Both the position numbers and the translations under genes were made by a program. A DNA stretch of 56,602 nucleotides from Tistrella bauzanensis (GTDB lineage Bacteria; Pseudomonadota; Alphaproteobacteria; Tistrellales; Tistrellaceae): positions 1-56,602 of the forward strand of contig NZ_BMDZ01000037.1 of assembly GCF_014636235.1 (NCBI RefSeq), read 5' to 3'. Shown piece after piece: positions 18,665 to 27,313 of the stretch. The notes beneath the pieces are model-generated. The model made no database searches, was not told the origin of the DNA, and saw nothing but the letters and a program-made list of their open reading frames with translations. Position 1 is the stretch's first letter. Every line of letters begins with the position of its first letter.

Positions 18665-20323
18665 TCAGACCGTCGGCAGCTTGTGGTCCTTGAAGATCTG
18701 GCGGAGCTGTGCCTTCAACACCTTGCCCGTGCCACTATGGGGCAGTTCGTCGACCAGCACCACATCATCGGGCAACCAAAGGCGCGCCACGCGCGAGGTC
18801 AGCCAGGACAGGATTTCATCCTTGTCCGGCGTCTCACCCGGTTTCGGCACCACGATCAGCAGCGGGCGTTCATCCCATTTCGGATGGGAGACCCCGATGA
18901 CCGCGGCCTCGGCCACTTTCGGGTGGCCCATCACCGCGTTTTCCAGGTCGATCGAACTGATCCATTCGCCACCCGATTTGATGACATCCTTGGCGCGGTC
19001 GACGATGTGCATGTAGCCGTCGGCATCGATGGTCGCCACGTCGCCGGTGCGGAACCAGCCATCCTCGTCGAAGGCCGCCAGATTGGCCTCGTCATTATGG
19101 TAATAGCCGCTGGTGATCCAGGGGCCCGAGACCAGCAGCTCGCCGAAGGCCTTGCCATCATGCGGCAGCGCCCGGCCCATGGGATCGACGATCTTCATGC
19201 CGACCATGGCGACCATCCGGCCCTGGGTCGCCTTCAGCGCATAGCGTTCCTCGGCCGGGCGGTCCAGATCCTTGCGCTTCAGGATGCCGATGGTGCCCAT
19301 CGGGCTCATCTCGGTCATACCCCAGGCATGGGCGACGTCGACGCCGAACTCTTCCTCGAAGGTGCGGATCATCGACACCGGTGCCGCCGAGCCGCCGATC
19401 ACGATGCTTTTCAGCATGTCGAGCCGCTTGCCCGACTGGCGGAGATAGTTGATCAGGTTCAGCCATACCGTCGGCACGCCGGCGGTCAGGGTCACGCCTT
19501 CCGCCTCGAACAACTCGTGCAGGCCCTCGCCGTCCAGGCGCGGGCCGGGCAGAACCAGCTTGGCGCCGAACATCGCGCAGGCATAGGGGATGCCCCAGGC
19601 GTTCACATGGAACAGCGGCACCACCGGCAGCACGACCTCGCGCCCCGAAACGCCCACGCCCTCGGCACAGCCGGCTGCCATCGCATGCAGCACGGTCGAC
19701 CGGTGGCTGTACAGCACGCCCTTGGGCTTGCCGGTGGTGCCCGAGGTATAGCAGAGCGACGAGGCGGCGCGCTCGTCCAGATCCGGCCAGTCATAACTGG
19801 CGGGCTGGCCGGCGATCAGCTCTTCATAGCAGAGGAGATCGTCGAAGCCGGGCGGGGTTTCGGGCATATGGGCCCGGTCGGTCATCACCACCACATGGCG
19901 CAGATGCGGCAGCTGCCCCTGCAGGCGCGCCACCAGCGGCACGAAGGTCGGGTCGACGAACAGAACCTCGTCCTCGGCATGGTTGAGGATATAGGCCATC
20001 TGGTCGGCGGCGAGCCGGGGATTGATGGTGTGGCACACGGCCCCCATCCCCGAGATCGCGAAATAGAGTTCGAAATGGCGGTGATTGTTCCAGGCCAGGG
20101 TCGCGACCCGGTCGCCTGGCGCCACTTTCAGGCTGACCAGACCATTGGCCAGCGCCTGCACCCGGTCATAGGCCGCGCCATAGCCGTAACGGTGGATCGT
20201 GCCTTCGCAGTTGCGCGACACGATCTCGGTCGTCGCATGACAGCGGGCGGCATATTGCAGAAGAGTGATGATGGACAATGGTGCATCCATCATCTGCCCC
20301 ATCAGCGGCAGAAGACGCGACAT
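18665..20323 (-). CDS. long/medium-chain acyl-CoA ligase
   Basis: A 552-residue AMP-forming acyl-CoA synthetase. The phosphate loop YTSGTTGKPKGV lies at about residues 192-203; YHNDEANLAAFDEDGWFRTGD and VDRAKDVIKSGGEWIS are the A8-A10 region; it ends near SGTGKVLKAQLR with the adenylation Lys. It activates a carboxylic acid with ATP and CoA. The ATG at 20321-20323 is preceded by GGGAGGAAT; upstream in-frame codons to 20455 have no ribosome site. It is monocistronic. A weak PsrA-like site lies 130 bases upstream. The ligand is unknown; fatty acid or 4-oxo/hydroxy acid would fit the context. Confidence 0.88.
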   Translation of the reverse strand: MSRLLPLMGQMMDAPLSIITLLQYAARCHATTEIVSRNCEGTIHRYGYGAAYDRVQALANGLVSLKVAPGDRVATLAWNNHRHFELYFAISGMGAVCHTINPRLAADQMAYILNHAEDEVLFVDPTFVPLVARLQGQLPHLRHVVVMTDRAHMPETPPGFDDLLCYEELIAGQPASYDWPDLDERAASSLCYTSGTTGKPKGVLYSHRSTVLHAMAAGCAEGVGVSGREVVLPVVPLFHVNAWGIPYACAMFGAKLVLPGPRLDGEGLHELFEAEGVTLTAGVPTVWLNLINYLRQSGKRLDMLKSIVIGGSAAPVSMIRTFEEEFGVDVAHAWGMTEMSPMGTIGILKRKDLDRPAEERYALKATQGRMVAMVGMKIVDPMGRALPHDGKAFGELLVSGPWITSGYYHNDEANLAAFDEDGWFRTGDVATIDADGYMHIVDRAKDVIKSGGEWISSIDLENAVMGHPKVAEAAVIGVSHPKWDERPLLIVVPKPGETPDKDEILSWLTSRVARLWLPDDVVLVDELPHSGTGKVLKAQLRQIFKDHKLPTV

Positions 20324-20451
20324 GGATTGGATATTCCTCCCTGGGTGGCAGCATGTGGGCACCGCTTTGCGATGCACCCGGTGCCCATAGTCTCTTGTGC
20401 CGGCTCTTGATCGGCCGGCTGGCGTTATGGTGGCGGCTCCCGCGCGACAGG

Positions 20452-20467
20452 TCAAACATTTGTCTCA
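20452..20467. promoter_or_regulatory. weak PsrA-like operator candidate upstream of the ligase gene
   Basis: TCAAACATTTGTCTCA keeps a full left half-site and five of seven right half-site bases of the palindrome found at 21471, but only 10 of 16 identities overall. It could be chance. Confidence 0.3.
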
Positions 20468-20576
20468 CCCAATTCGCGGAAGATTGCGTCTGCGACCTCG
20501 TGACGCGACCGCATGTTTCCGGACGGAAATTGACCGGCGGTTCAACGGCATGGAAGCATCGCGCGTGAACCGCGGT

Positions 20577-21359
20577 TCACGCGCGACCGCCGGGCAGGCT
20601 GTCGATCAGGGCCTGAAGGGCGGTGCGGTCGCCGGCCCAGCTGCGGTCCACCCCAAGTGGCGTGATCGAGACGTGACGATCCCGCAGGGCCTGGATGTCG
20701 CAATCGGCCGAGCGATCGGGGCCGCGGCGATCGAAGCGCAACCACAGATCGGTGTCGCCGTGATGGTCGACCTCGGTCTCCACCCGGATGCCGCCGATCA
20801 TGCCATGGCCCTGGCGGGTCAGCCGCGCGCCCTGCACATCCGCTGGTGGGCAATCGGGGAAGTTGATGTTCAGCATCACGTCCTCGGGCCAGCCCCGGGC
20901 CAGCAGCCCGCGCAGCATGGCCGGGGCCAGCGTTCGCGGCGTGTCCCACGGCACGAAGGACGGGTCGCGGAAGGTCTGGCTGAGGGCGATGGCCGGAATG
21001 CCCATCAACTGGGCGGTGGTGGCGGCGCCGACCGTGCCGGAATAGACCACCTCTTCGGCCAGATTGGCGCCGCGATTGACCCCGGACAGCACCAGATCCG
21101 GCCGGGCATCGGGCATCACATGGGCCAGCGCCACCGCCACGCAATCGGCCGGCGTGCCATCGACCCGATAGCGCCGGGGCCCGATCTCGTGAACCCTGAG
21201 CGGCCGGCGGATGGTCAGCGCCGTCGATCCGCCGCTGCTGTCGAGGGTGGGGGCGACCACCCAGACCTCGGGTGCCAGCGCATGTGCAATCTCTTCCAGC
21301 ACCGCCAGGCCTTCGCCGTCGATGCCGTCGTCATTGGTGAGCAGGATGCGCTGGGGCAT
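20577..21359 (-). CDS. surE: 5'/3'-nucleotidase SurE
   Basis: A 260-residue metal-dependent nucleoside monophosphatase. The N-terminal RILLTNDDGIDGEGL carries the Asp-Asp metal ligands, and SGVNRGANLAEEVVYSGTVG carries the Asn ligand and loop. It acts in the cytoplasm in nucleotide turnover and stress survival. The start at 21359 (MPQRILL) is the usual SurE start; the open frame to 21380 adds seven residues not seen in the family. In many proteobacteria surE lies with pcm and nlpD; here it is alone, between a ligase gene and a divergent SDR operon. Confidence 0.92.
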   Translation of the reverse strand: MPQRILLTNDDGIDGEGLAVLEEIAHALAPEVWVVAPTLDSSGGSTALTIRRPLRVHEIGPRRYRVDGTPADCVAVALAHVMPDARPDLVLSGVNRGANLAEEVVYSGTVGAATTAQLMGIPAIALSQTFRDPSFVPWDTPRTLAPAMLRGLLARGWPEDVMLNINFPDCPPADVQGARLTRQGHGMIGGIRVETEVDHHGDTDLWLRFDRRGPDRSADCDIQALRDRHVSITPLGVDRSWAGDRTALQALIDSLPGGRA

Positions 21360-21442
21360 CGGGCGCGGCGCACGGGTCATCGGCGGCAGGTATCCTCTGG
21401 CGGAAGGGCTGTGGCGGCCAGCGGCCGGCGATGGCAGGCTGA

Positions 21443-21471
21443 AACGAGACAGTCGCAGACACCGTCTCGTT
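21443..21471. repeat. 8-bp inverted repeat overlapping the PsrA-like operator
   Basis: AACGAGAC (21443-21450) and GTCTCGTT (21464-21471) form a perfect inverted repeat with a 13-base spacer, touching the left edge of the operator. It lies between divergent surE and SDR genes and may be a second regulator site. Confidence 0.4.
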
Positions 21472-21486
21472 CAAACGAACGTTTGA
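21471..21486. promoter_or_regulatory. PsrA-box-like operator upstream of the SDR-SDR-phosphotransferase operon
   Basis: TCAAACGAACGTTTGA: 7-bp half-sites TCAAACG and CGTTTGA are a perfect inverted repeat around AA. It contains CAAAC-N4-GTTTG, which equals the published PsrA consensus (G/C)AAAC-N2-4-GTTT(G/C). It sits 117 bases before the SDR start. Similar sites lie at 32490 and 32688 beside the PsrA-like TetR gene. Confidence 0.7.
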
Positions 21487-21602
21487 CGCGAGCGATGAAA
21501 CCGGAAACACTGCCCGAGATCAAGCGCGAAGGGCAAAACCACCGGCTGCATGGCTTTGACGGCCGGGACAATGATTCATCGATGCGGAGGGAGACGCGAA
21601 CC

Positions 21603-22397
21603 ATGAGTGCTGCTGTGGCGCGGGCCGGACGGCTTGAAGGCAAGGTGGTTCTGATCACGGGTGCGGCGGGCGGTCTGGGCCAGGCGATGGCGCATCTGTT
21701 CGCCGCCGAGGGAGCGACCCTGGTGCTGACCGATCTGGGCCAGGACCGGCTGGACGCGCTGAAGGCGGCGCTGTCGTCCAGCGGCTATGACCGGGTTCTG
21801 GTGATGGAGCAGGACGTCACCGATGAGGCGCTGTGGGAAGAGGTGATCGACAAGACCGTCGCCGGCCTCGGCCGGCTGGACGTGCTGGTGAACAATGCTG
21901 GCATCGGCTACATGGCCGATCTTGAGGAGACCAGCCTGGCCGAATGGAAGCGGGTTCACGCGATCAATGCCGAAGGCCCGTTCCTTGGCACCCGCAAGGC
22001 CATCAAGGTGATGAAGCTGACCGGCGGTGGGTCGATCGTGAACATTTCCTCGATCGCCGGGCTGATCGGGGCTGTCAACCTTGCCGCCTATTGTTCCAGC
22101 AAGGGTGCCGTGCGGCTGTTCACCAAAGCGGCGGCGCTGCATTGCGCCCGGCGTGGCTATAACATCCGGGTCAATTCGGTGCATCCGTCGTTCACCGAGA
22201 CGCCGATGGTGCGCGACATGATCACCAGCGCCCGAAACCCCGACAAGATGGAGGCCGCGCTTGCCACCGCGGCGCCGATGGGCCGTATGGGCCGGCCCGA
22301 CGAGGTCGCCTACGCGGTGCTGTATCTGGCCAGTGACGAGAGCAGCTTCGTCACCGGCACCGAGCTTGCGGTCGATGGCGGCAACACCGCCACATAG
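21603..22397 (+). CDS. SDR family oxidoreductase (first of operon)
   Basis: A 264-residue short-chain dehydrogenase: cofactor motif TGAAGGLG at residues 19-26, NNAG at 97-100, catalytic Ser149/150, Tyr163 and Lys167 (AYCSSKGA). Asp near residue 44 after the second strand suggests NAD(H) preference. The ATG at 21603 follows GGAGGGAG; the frame is open far upstream, but that part is antisense to surE. It heads an operon with a second SDR and a phosphotransferase, downstream of the PsrA-like palindrome. By analogy to LvaD it might interconvert a 4-oxo and 4-hydroxyacyl-CoA; that is inference. Confidence 0.88.
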   Translation: MSAAVARAGRLEGKVVLITGAAGGLGQAMAHLFAAEGATLVLTDLGQDRLDALKAALSSSGYDRVLVMEQDVTDEALWEEVIDKTVAGLGRLDVLVNNAGIGYMADLEETSLAEWKRVHAINAEGPFLGTRKAIKVMKLTGGGSIVNISSIAGLIGAVNLAAYCSSKGAVRLFTKAAALHCARRGYNIRVNSVHPSFTETPMVRDMITSARNPDKMEAALATAAPMGRMGRPDEVAYAVLYLASDESSFVTGTELAVDGGNTAT

Positions 22398-22477
22398 GAC
22401 AGGATCCCGGCCGCCCGACGATCTACAAGAACGCGACGATCCACAAGAAACCGCTCTTCAGGGAGGGGCCGCGCCCC

Positions 22478-23260
22478 ATGACCAATCAGAATCCGATGTT
22501 CGACCTGACCGGCAAGGTTGCCGTGATCACCGGTTCCACCCGCGGCATCGGCAAGTCGATCGCCGAGCAGATGGCGGCGGCGGGCGCCAAGGTGGTGATT
22601 TCCAGCCGCAAGCCCGAGCCATGCGCGGCGGTGCGCGCCGAACTGGTCGCCCGGGGCGCCGAGGCGATCGACGTGCCGTGCAACATCAGCAGCAAGGAAG
22701 ACTGCGAGCGTCTGATCGACGAGACCCGCAAGGCCTTCGGCCGGGTCGACATCCTGGTCGGCAATGCCGCGAGCAATCCCTATTACGGGCCGGCCGCCGA
22801 CATGCCCGACGAGGCGTTCGTCAAGATCATGACGAATAATGTGCTGTCCAATCTGTGGCTGTGCAATCAGGTCGTGCCCGAGATGAAGGAGCGCCGCGAC
22901 GGCGCGATCGTGCTGATCTCGTCGATCGCCGCCATCCGCGGCACGCCGGTGCTGGGCGCCTATGCGGCATCGAAGGCGGCGGAAGCCCAGATGGTGCGCA
23001 ACCTCGCCATCGAATACGGGCCGCACAACATCCGCATCAACGCGATCGCACCCGGCCTGATCAAGACCGATTTCGCCCGCGCGCTGTGGGAGAACCCCAA
23101 GATGCGTGAGAAGGTCGAGAAGTCGGCGCCGCTGAACCGTATCGGCGAGCCCGAGGATATCGGCGGCGCCGCCGTGTTCCTGGCCTCGAACGCCGCGCGT
23201 TTCATCACCGGCCAACTGCTGGTGATCGATGGCGGCGTCACGGTCGGCGATACGCTCTGA
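22478..23260 (+). CDS. SDR family oxidoreductase (DHRS4-like)
   Basis: A 260-residue short-chain dehydrogenase with TGSTRGIG at 18-25, NAAS at 97-100 in place of the usual NNAG, and Ser149, Tyr162, Lys166. The NAASNPYYGP stretch is typical of DHRS4-like bacterial SDRs, which often neighbour phosphotransferase and ACAD10/11-type genes. Ser-Arg-Lys after the second beta strand suggests NADP(H). GGGAGG lies about eight bases before the ATG. It is 80 bases after the first SDR and likely cotranscribed. The substrate is probably a ketone or hydroxyacyl group. Confidence 0.88.
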   Translation: MTNQNPMFDLTGKVAVITGSTRGIGKSIAEQMAAAGAKVVISSRKPEPCAAVRAELVARGAEAIDVPCNISSKEDCERLIDETRKAFGRVDILVGNAASNPYYGPAADMPDEAFVKIMTNNVLSNLWLCNQVVPEMKERRDGAIVLISSIAAIRGTPVLGAYAASKAAEAQMVRNLAIEYGPHNIRINAIAPGLIKTDFARALWENPKMREKVEKSAPLNRIGEPEDIGGAAVFLASNAARFITGQLLVIDGGVTVGDTL

Positions 23261-23490
23261 TCGACACCACCAGGCCGGGCGGCGAGGGTGATGGCCCCCG
23301 GTGCCCTGCCTGTGCCAACATGGTTCCGGCCGTTGATGGCGGAGCGTGCGGATCGCGTCCGGCTGATGATCGCGTCGATCACCGGCAGGCGGGCGTGATC
23401 CGCGCGCTCCGCATCGATGCGTTCCAGAGCGCATGATCCGGCCCCCGCCCAAGACAACCGCCGTCCACAGATCCGGAGATCCCACGCCCC

Positions 23491-24543
23491 ATGTCCGGCC
23501 CCAATCTCGTTCCGGTCCGCGAGGCGCTGCGCCTCGACGAGGCTGCGCTGTCGACCTATCTCACCGGCCGGTTGCCCGGCTTCGATCCCGCCGATCTCCG
23601 GGTCCTGCAATTCGAAGGCGGGCAGTCGAACCCGACCTATATGCTGGAAAGCGCCGGCCGGCGGTATGTGCTGCGCAAGAAGCCGCCGGGCAAGCTGCTG
23701 CCGTCGGCGCATATGGTGGAACGCGAATACCGCTTCATCGCCGGTCTGGCCGACAGCGAGGTGCCGGTGCCCCGGGCCTATCTGCTGTGCGAGGACACCG
23801 ACATCATCGGCACGGCGTTCTATGTGATGGATTATGTCGAGGGCCGGGTGCTGACCGACCCGCTGCTGCCCGGCCTGTCACCGGCCGAGCGCGGCGCCAC
23901 CTATGACGAACTGAACCGGGTGATGGCGGCGCTGCACAAGGTGGACTTCGCCGCCGCCGGCCTGTCGGACATGGGCAAGACCTCCGAGTATCTGGCGCGC
24001 CAGATCAGCCGCTGGAGCCGGCAGTACGAGGCGAGCAAGACCCATGAGATCCCGGCGATGGACAAGCTGATCGCCTGGCTGGGCGCCAATATTCCCGCCG
24101 ATGACAGCGTGTCGATCGTTCATGGCGATTTCCGGCTGGCGAATGTGATCTTCCATCCGACCGAGCCGAAGATCCTGGCGGTGCTGGATTGGGAGTTGGC
24201 GACGCTGGGCCATCCGCTGGGCGATTTCGCCTACAACGCCATGTTCTACAGCCTGCCGGCCGGCGATGAGGGCTTTCCCGGCCTGGGCGGCGCCGATCTG
24301 GCGGCGCTGGGCGTGCCGGGCGAAGACGAGTATGTCGCGGCCTATTGCCGGCGCACCGGCCGTGATCACATCGACAACTGGGCCTTCTACAAGGCCTTCG
24401 CGATGTTCCGGCTATCGGCCATTCTGCAGGGTGTCTATCACCGCGGCATCAGCGGCAACGCCAGTTCCGAACGGGCCAGGCTGGTCGGCGGCCGGGCGGC
24501 GCTGCTGGCGGAACTGGGTTGGCGGCAGGTCAGCGGCACTTGA
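23491..24543 (+). CDS. phosphotransferase family protein, ACAD10/11 kinase-domain type (LvaA-like)
   Basis: A 350-residue APH-fold kinase. Lys63 (YVLRKK) is the ATP lysine; HGDFRLAN at 211-218 contains the catalytic Asp213; DWELATLGHPLGD begins with the metal-binding Asp233. This subfamily matches the N-terminal kinase domain of eukaryotic ACAD10/ACAD11 and LvaA of Pseudomonas putida, which phosphorylate the 4-hydroxyl of 4-hydroxyacyl-CoA. It is not a resistance enzyme. A 230-base gap without a gene separates it from the second SDR. Its dehydrogenase counterpart is encoded at 31217-32428, under a similar predicted operator. Family certain, substrate inferred. Confidence 0.85.
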   Translation: MSGPNLVPVREALRLDEAALSTYLTGRLPGFDPADLRVLQFEGGQSNPTYMLESAGRRYVLRKKPPGKLLPSAHMVEREYRFIAGLADSEVPVPRAYLLCEDTDIIGTAFYVMDYVEGRVLTDPLLPGLSPAERGATYDELNRVMAALHKVDFAAAGLSDMGKTSEYLARQISRWSRQYEASKTHEIPAMDKLIAWLGANIPADDSVSIVHGDFRLANVIFHPTEPKILAVLDWELATLGHPLGDFAYNAMFYSLPAGDEGFPGLGGADLAALGVPGEDEYVAAYCRRTGRDHIDNWAFYKAFAMFRLSAILQGVYHRGISGNASSERARLVGGRAALLAELGWRQVSGT

Positions 24544-24549
24544 GACCGC

Positions 24550-24583
24550 GGGGCCGCCCACCTTCCGGAAGGCGGGCGGCCCC
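24550..24583. terminator. long hairpin between convergent operons
   Basis: GGGGCCGCCC (24550-24559) pairs with GGGCGGCCCC (24574-24583), and the middle CCTTCCGGAAGG is itself a palindrome, giving an almost continuous 16-bp stem with one mismatch. There is no T-run; it is the only structure between two convergent stops. Confidence 0.6.
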
Positions 24584-24599
24584 GGATCACATGCCTGGA

Positions 24600-25373
24600 T
24601 CACATGCCGAGCAGGGCATAGATCCGCTTGGTATAGGTGCCGAAGGCTTCCGTCGTCTTCATGTCCAGCCGGCGCGGATAGGGCAGGTCGATCGCGAAAT
24701 GATCGGCCATCCGGGCCGGGCCCGATGTCAGCACCGCGCATTGCGACCCCAGGAACACCGCTTCCTGGATCGAATGGGTCACGAAGATGATCGTCTTGCG
24801 GCTCTCGCCCCAGATCCGCAGCATTTCCAGGTTCATCTTCTCGCGGGTCAGCGCGTCGAGCGCGCCGAACGGCTCGTCCATCAGGATCAGCTTGGGGTCG
24901 TGGACCAGGGCGCGGGCGATGGCCGCGCGCTGCTGCATGCCGCCCGACAGTTCATAAGGGTATTTGGTCTCGAAGCCCGACAGGCCGACCATGGCCAGCA
25001 GCTCGCGGGCACGGGCCTCGGCCTCGCGGCGCGGCAGCCCCAGAATCTGGGCCGGCAGCATCACATTCTGCAGGATGGTGCGCCATTTCAGCAGCAGGGC
25101 CTGCTGGAACACCATGCCGACATCGCGGCCGGGCGTGAAGGCCGAGCTGGCGTTGCCGATCTGGACCAGACCGTCATCGGCGTCGTGCAGCCCGGCCAGG
25201 ATCTTAAGTAGCGTGCTCTTGCCGCAGCCCGACGGTCCGACCAGCGACACCATGTCGCCTTCGTGCACGTCCATGGTGACGTCCGAGACCGCGACGAATT
25301 CCCGCGCGCCCGACCGATAGACCTTGCGGACGCCGTTCAGCCGGATCAGCGGTTCGGTGGCGGATGTTGTCAT
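24600..25373 (-). CDS. taurine/nitrate-type ABC transporter ATPase
   Basis: A 257-residue ATPase of the SsuB/TauB class: GPSGCGKST at 46-54, LSGGMQQR at 142-149, LILMDEP at 162-168. The start is the ATG at 25371-25373, overlapping the stop of the DapA-like gene by ATGA; open frame upstream lies inside that gene. It is the last gene of an operon in which three enzyme genes separate it from its permease. It energises import by the permease (28340) and binding protein (30076). Confidence 0.88.
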   Translation of the reverse strand: MTTSATEPLIRLNGVRKVYRSGAREFVAVSDVTMDVHEGDMVSLVGPSGCGKSTLLKILAGLHDADDGLVQIGNASSAFTPGRDVGMVFQQALLLKWRTILQNVMLPAQILGLPRREAEARARELLAMVGLSGFETKYPYELSGGMQQRAAIARALVHDPKLILMDEPFGALDALTREKMNLEMLRIWGESRKTIIFVTHSIQEAVFLGSQCAVLTSGPARMADHFAIDLPYPRRLDMKTTEAFGTYTKRIYALLGM

Positions 25374-26431
25374 GACAGCCAGCGCTCCAGGTTCGCGGCG
25401 ACAAAGTCGTCGTCTGACAGATCGGCATGCTCGCGGCACACCCGGTCGAGTTCCGCCGCCTGCCCCGGGCTCAGGCCCTCATGCGGATCCAGGCACCAGA
25501 TGCCGTCGAGCAGGCCCTGGCGGCGCAGCACCTCGTGGCAGCCGGCGATGCAGCCATGGAAGTCGTTGGCGACATCGAAGAAGGCGGCATTGCAGTCGGT
25601 GACCCGGCTGTCGAGGGCGAGCAGATCGGCCGGAATGGCACCGGCCGCCACCGCGCCCTGCAACCGCTCCAGCATCCGCGCGGCGCTTCGCGTCCACACC
25701 GACCAATGGCCCAGAAGGCCACCCCGGAACCGCACCGTCACCGGCGCGCCGTCGCGCATCACCGTGAACGGGGTCAGCAGGTCCAGCACGATATGATCGT
25801 CATTGCCGGTATAAAGCGTGACCCGGTCTTCGGCCCGGGCCGCGACCACGCCGCGCATGACGTCGAGCGTGGCGTAACGGTTGAACGGTGCGGCCTTGAT
25901 CGCCACCACATTGTCGATGGCGGCGAAGCGCGCCCAGAAATCGGCATTCAACGCCATGCCGCCCACGGCCGGCTGAAGGTAGAACCCGATCAGCGGGATC
26001 CGGGCGGCCACCCCTTCGCAATGCGCGATCAGCGCATCGGTGTCATGCCCCTTCAGCGCCGCCAGACTGAGCAGCCCGGCGTGATAGCCGAGCCCGACGG
26101 CGGTGCGGGCTTCGGCCACCGCCTGACCGGTGTCGCCGGCCAGCCCCGCCACCATCACCAGCGGCCGGTCGGTCCAGGCTCTGGCATCGGCCATCGCCGC
26201 CGCCAGCACCGGTTCATACAGCCCCACATCGCGAATGGCGAACTGGGTGGTGTGCACCCCCACCGCCAGCCCGCCCGCGCCGGCATCGACATAATAGCGG
26301 GTCAGGGCGCGCTGGCGGTGGCGGTCGAAGCGCCGGTCCTGGTCCAGCGCCAGCGGATGCGCCGGGATGGCGGTGCCGGTGCGTAGCCGCTCCAGGATCT
26401 CCGGCGGCAGGGTCGAGCGATGCAGGGTCAT
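25370..26431 (-). CDS. dihydrodipicolinate synthase-family aldolase/lyase
   Basis: A 353-residue TIM-barrel protein. Tyr151 (IGFYLQPAVGG) and Lys179 (NVVAIKAAPFNR) are 28 apart, the same spacing as the catalytic Tyr and Schiff-base Lys of DapA, so a class I aldolase or lyase mechanism is likely. It is longer than DapA (about 290). It probably cleaves or condenses a 2-oxo acid, or removes a side chain. It sits inside an ABC uptake operon between an acetyltransferase gene and the ATPase gene, implying action on the imported compound. True lysine biosynthesis is unlikely in this setting. Confidence 0.82.
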   Translation of the reverse strand: MTLHRSTLPPEILERLRTGTAIPAHPLALDQDRRFDRHRQRALTRYYVDAGAGGLAVGVHTTQFAIRDVGLYEPVLAAAMADARAWTDRPLVMVAGLAGDTGQAVAEARTAVGLGYHAGLLSLAALKGHDTDALIAHCEGVAARIPLIGFYLQPAVGGMALNADFWARFAAIDNVVAIKAAPFNRYATLDVMRGVVAARAEDRVTLYTGNDDHIVLDLLTPFTVMRDGAPVTVRFRGGLLGHWSVWTRSAARMLERLQGAVAAGAIPADLLALDSRVTDCNAAFFDVANDFHGCIAGCHEVLRRQGLLDGIWCLDPHEGLSPGQAAELDRVCREHADLSDDDFVAANLERWLS

Positions 26432-26461
26432 GGGCGGAGTCCTTGAGACAGGAGCGGCGGG

Positions 26462-27313
26462 TCAGCCGAATTCCGGGCCGGCGGCGGCGAACAGCCGGCC
26501 GGACGTGCCAATGGGGACGGGGTGGCCGCAGGCCATGCGCAGGAACGGGCGGCTGGGCACGAAGCGCTGCGCACCCAGATGCTGGCCGAGGGCGGTATGA
26601 TGGTCGGCCAGATCGATGATCACCGGCCCGTCGATCGCGGCGCAGGCGGCATTCAGCAGATCGGCTGCCACGGCGTCGCTGGCGGCGACCAGCGGGCCGA
26701 TCTGGGTGGCGGCCCGGCCCGGTCGGCTGAGCACGAAGCCCGTGCCGTCGACATGCACGAAACCCGATGTCCCGCTGCCGGCCAACCGGCCGAGCAGGGC
26801 GGCCCGGGCTGCACCGAGCGCCTGTGTGTCCAGCGCCAGGATTGCCGGCAGATCATCGGCGGTGGCCGGGCGGCAGCGACCGGCGGCGCCCCTCACGCCG
26901 CCGCCGCCCTGGCCTTCCCAGCGGGTCAGGCCGAACCAGGGCAGAAAGCCCAGCGGCCGGTAGACCCGCTCCCCCGCCGGTGTCGCGTCCAGCACCGGCA
27001 GCAGGCCGGCCGCGCGGCAATGGTTCAGGCAGGCGTTCAGGATATGGGTGCCAAGGCCCCGGCCCCGCTGGCCGGCCCGGACCAGAACCATGCTGATCCA
27101 GGCGATATCAGGCCCGTGCGGCAGCACCGCGCCGGTGGCGACGGGGCGGCCATCTTCACCGGCAATGGCGAACACCGTGCCGGCATCGAAGAACACCGAC
27201 CAGTCGGCGGCGGTCTGGTTCCAGCCGGCTTCGGCCGAGAGGTCCAGGCAGCCGGCGATATGGTCGGGGCCGATCCGGCCGACCTTGGGTGGCGTGGTCT
27301 CAATAGGTGCCAT
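26462..27313 (-). CDS. GNAT family N-acetyltransferase, two-domain
   Basis: A 283-residue protein with an N-terminal GNAT domain whose acetyl-CoA loop reads [13 protein letters not shown] (about residues 80-92), and a C-terminal half of the Acetyltransf_18 kind, as in YitH-like enzymes. It is predicted to transfer an acetyl group to an amine. It overlaps the 3' end of the epimerase-like gene by 14 bases, so translation is coupled. A role in modifying the imported substrate of this operon, or in detoxifying it, is inference. Confidence 0.78.
   Translation of the reverse strand: MAPIETTPPKVGRIGPDHIAGCLDLSAEAGWNQTAADWSVFFDAGTVFAIAGEDGRPVATGAVLPHGPDIAWISMVLVRAGQRGRGLGTHILNACLNHCRAAGLLPVLDATPAGERVYRPLGFLPWFGLTRWEGQGGGGVRGAAGRCRPATADDLPAILALDTQALGAARAALLGRLAGSGTSGFVHVDGTGFVLSRPGRAATQIGPLVAASDAVAADLLNAACAAIDGPVIIDLADHHTALGQHLGAQRFVPSRPFLRMACGHPVPIGTSGRLFAAAGPEFG

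Noticed and set aside
23491-24543. Aminoglycoside resistance kinase
   Set aside because: The APH fold is shared, but sequence and neighbours match the ACAD10/11 kinase-domain branch acting on acyl-CoA.
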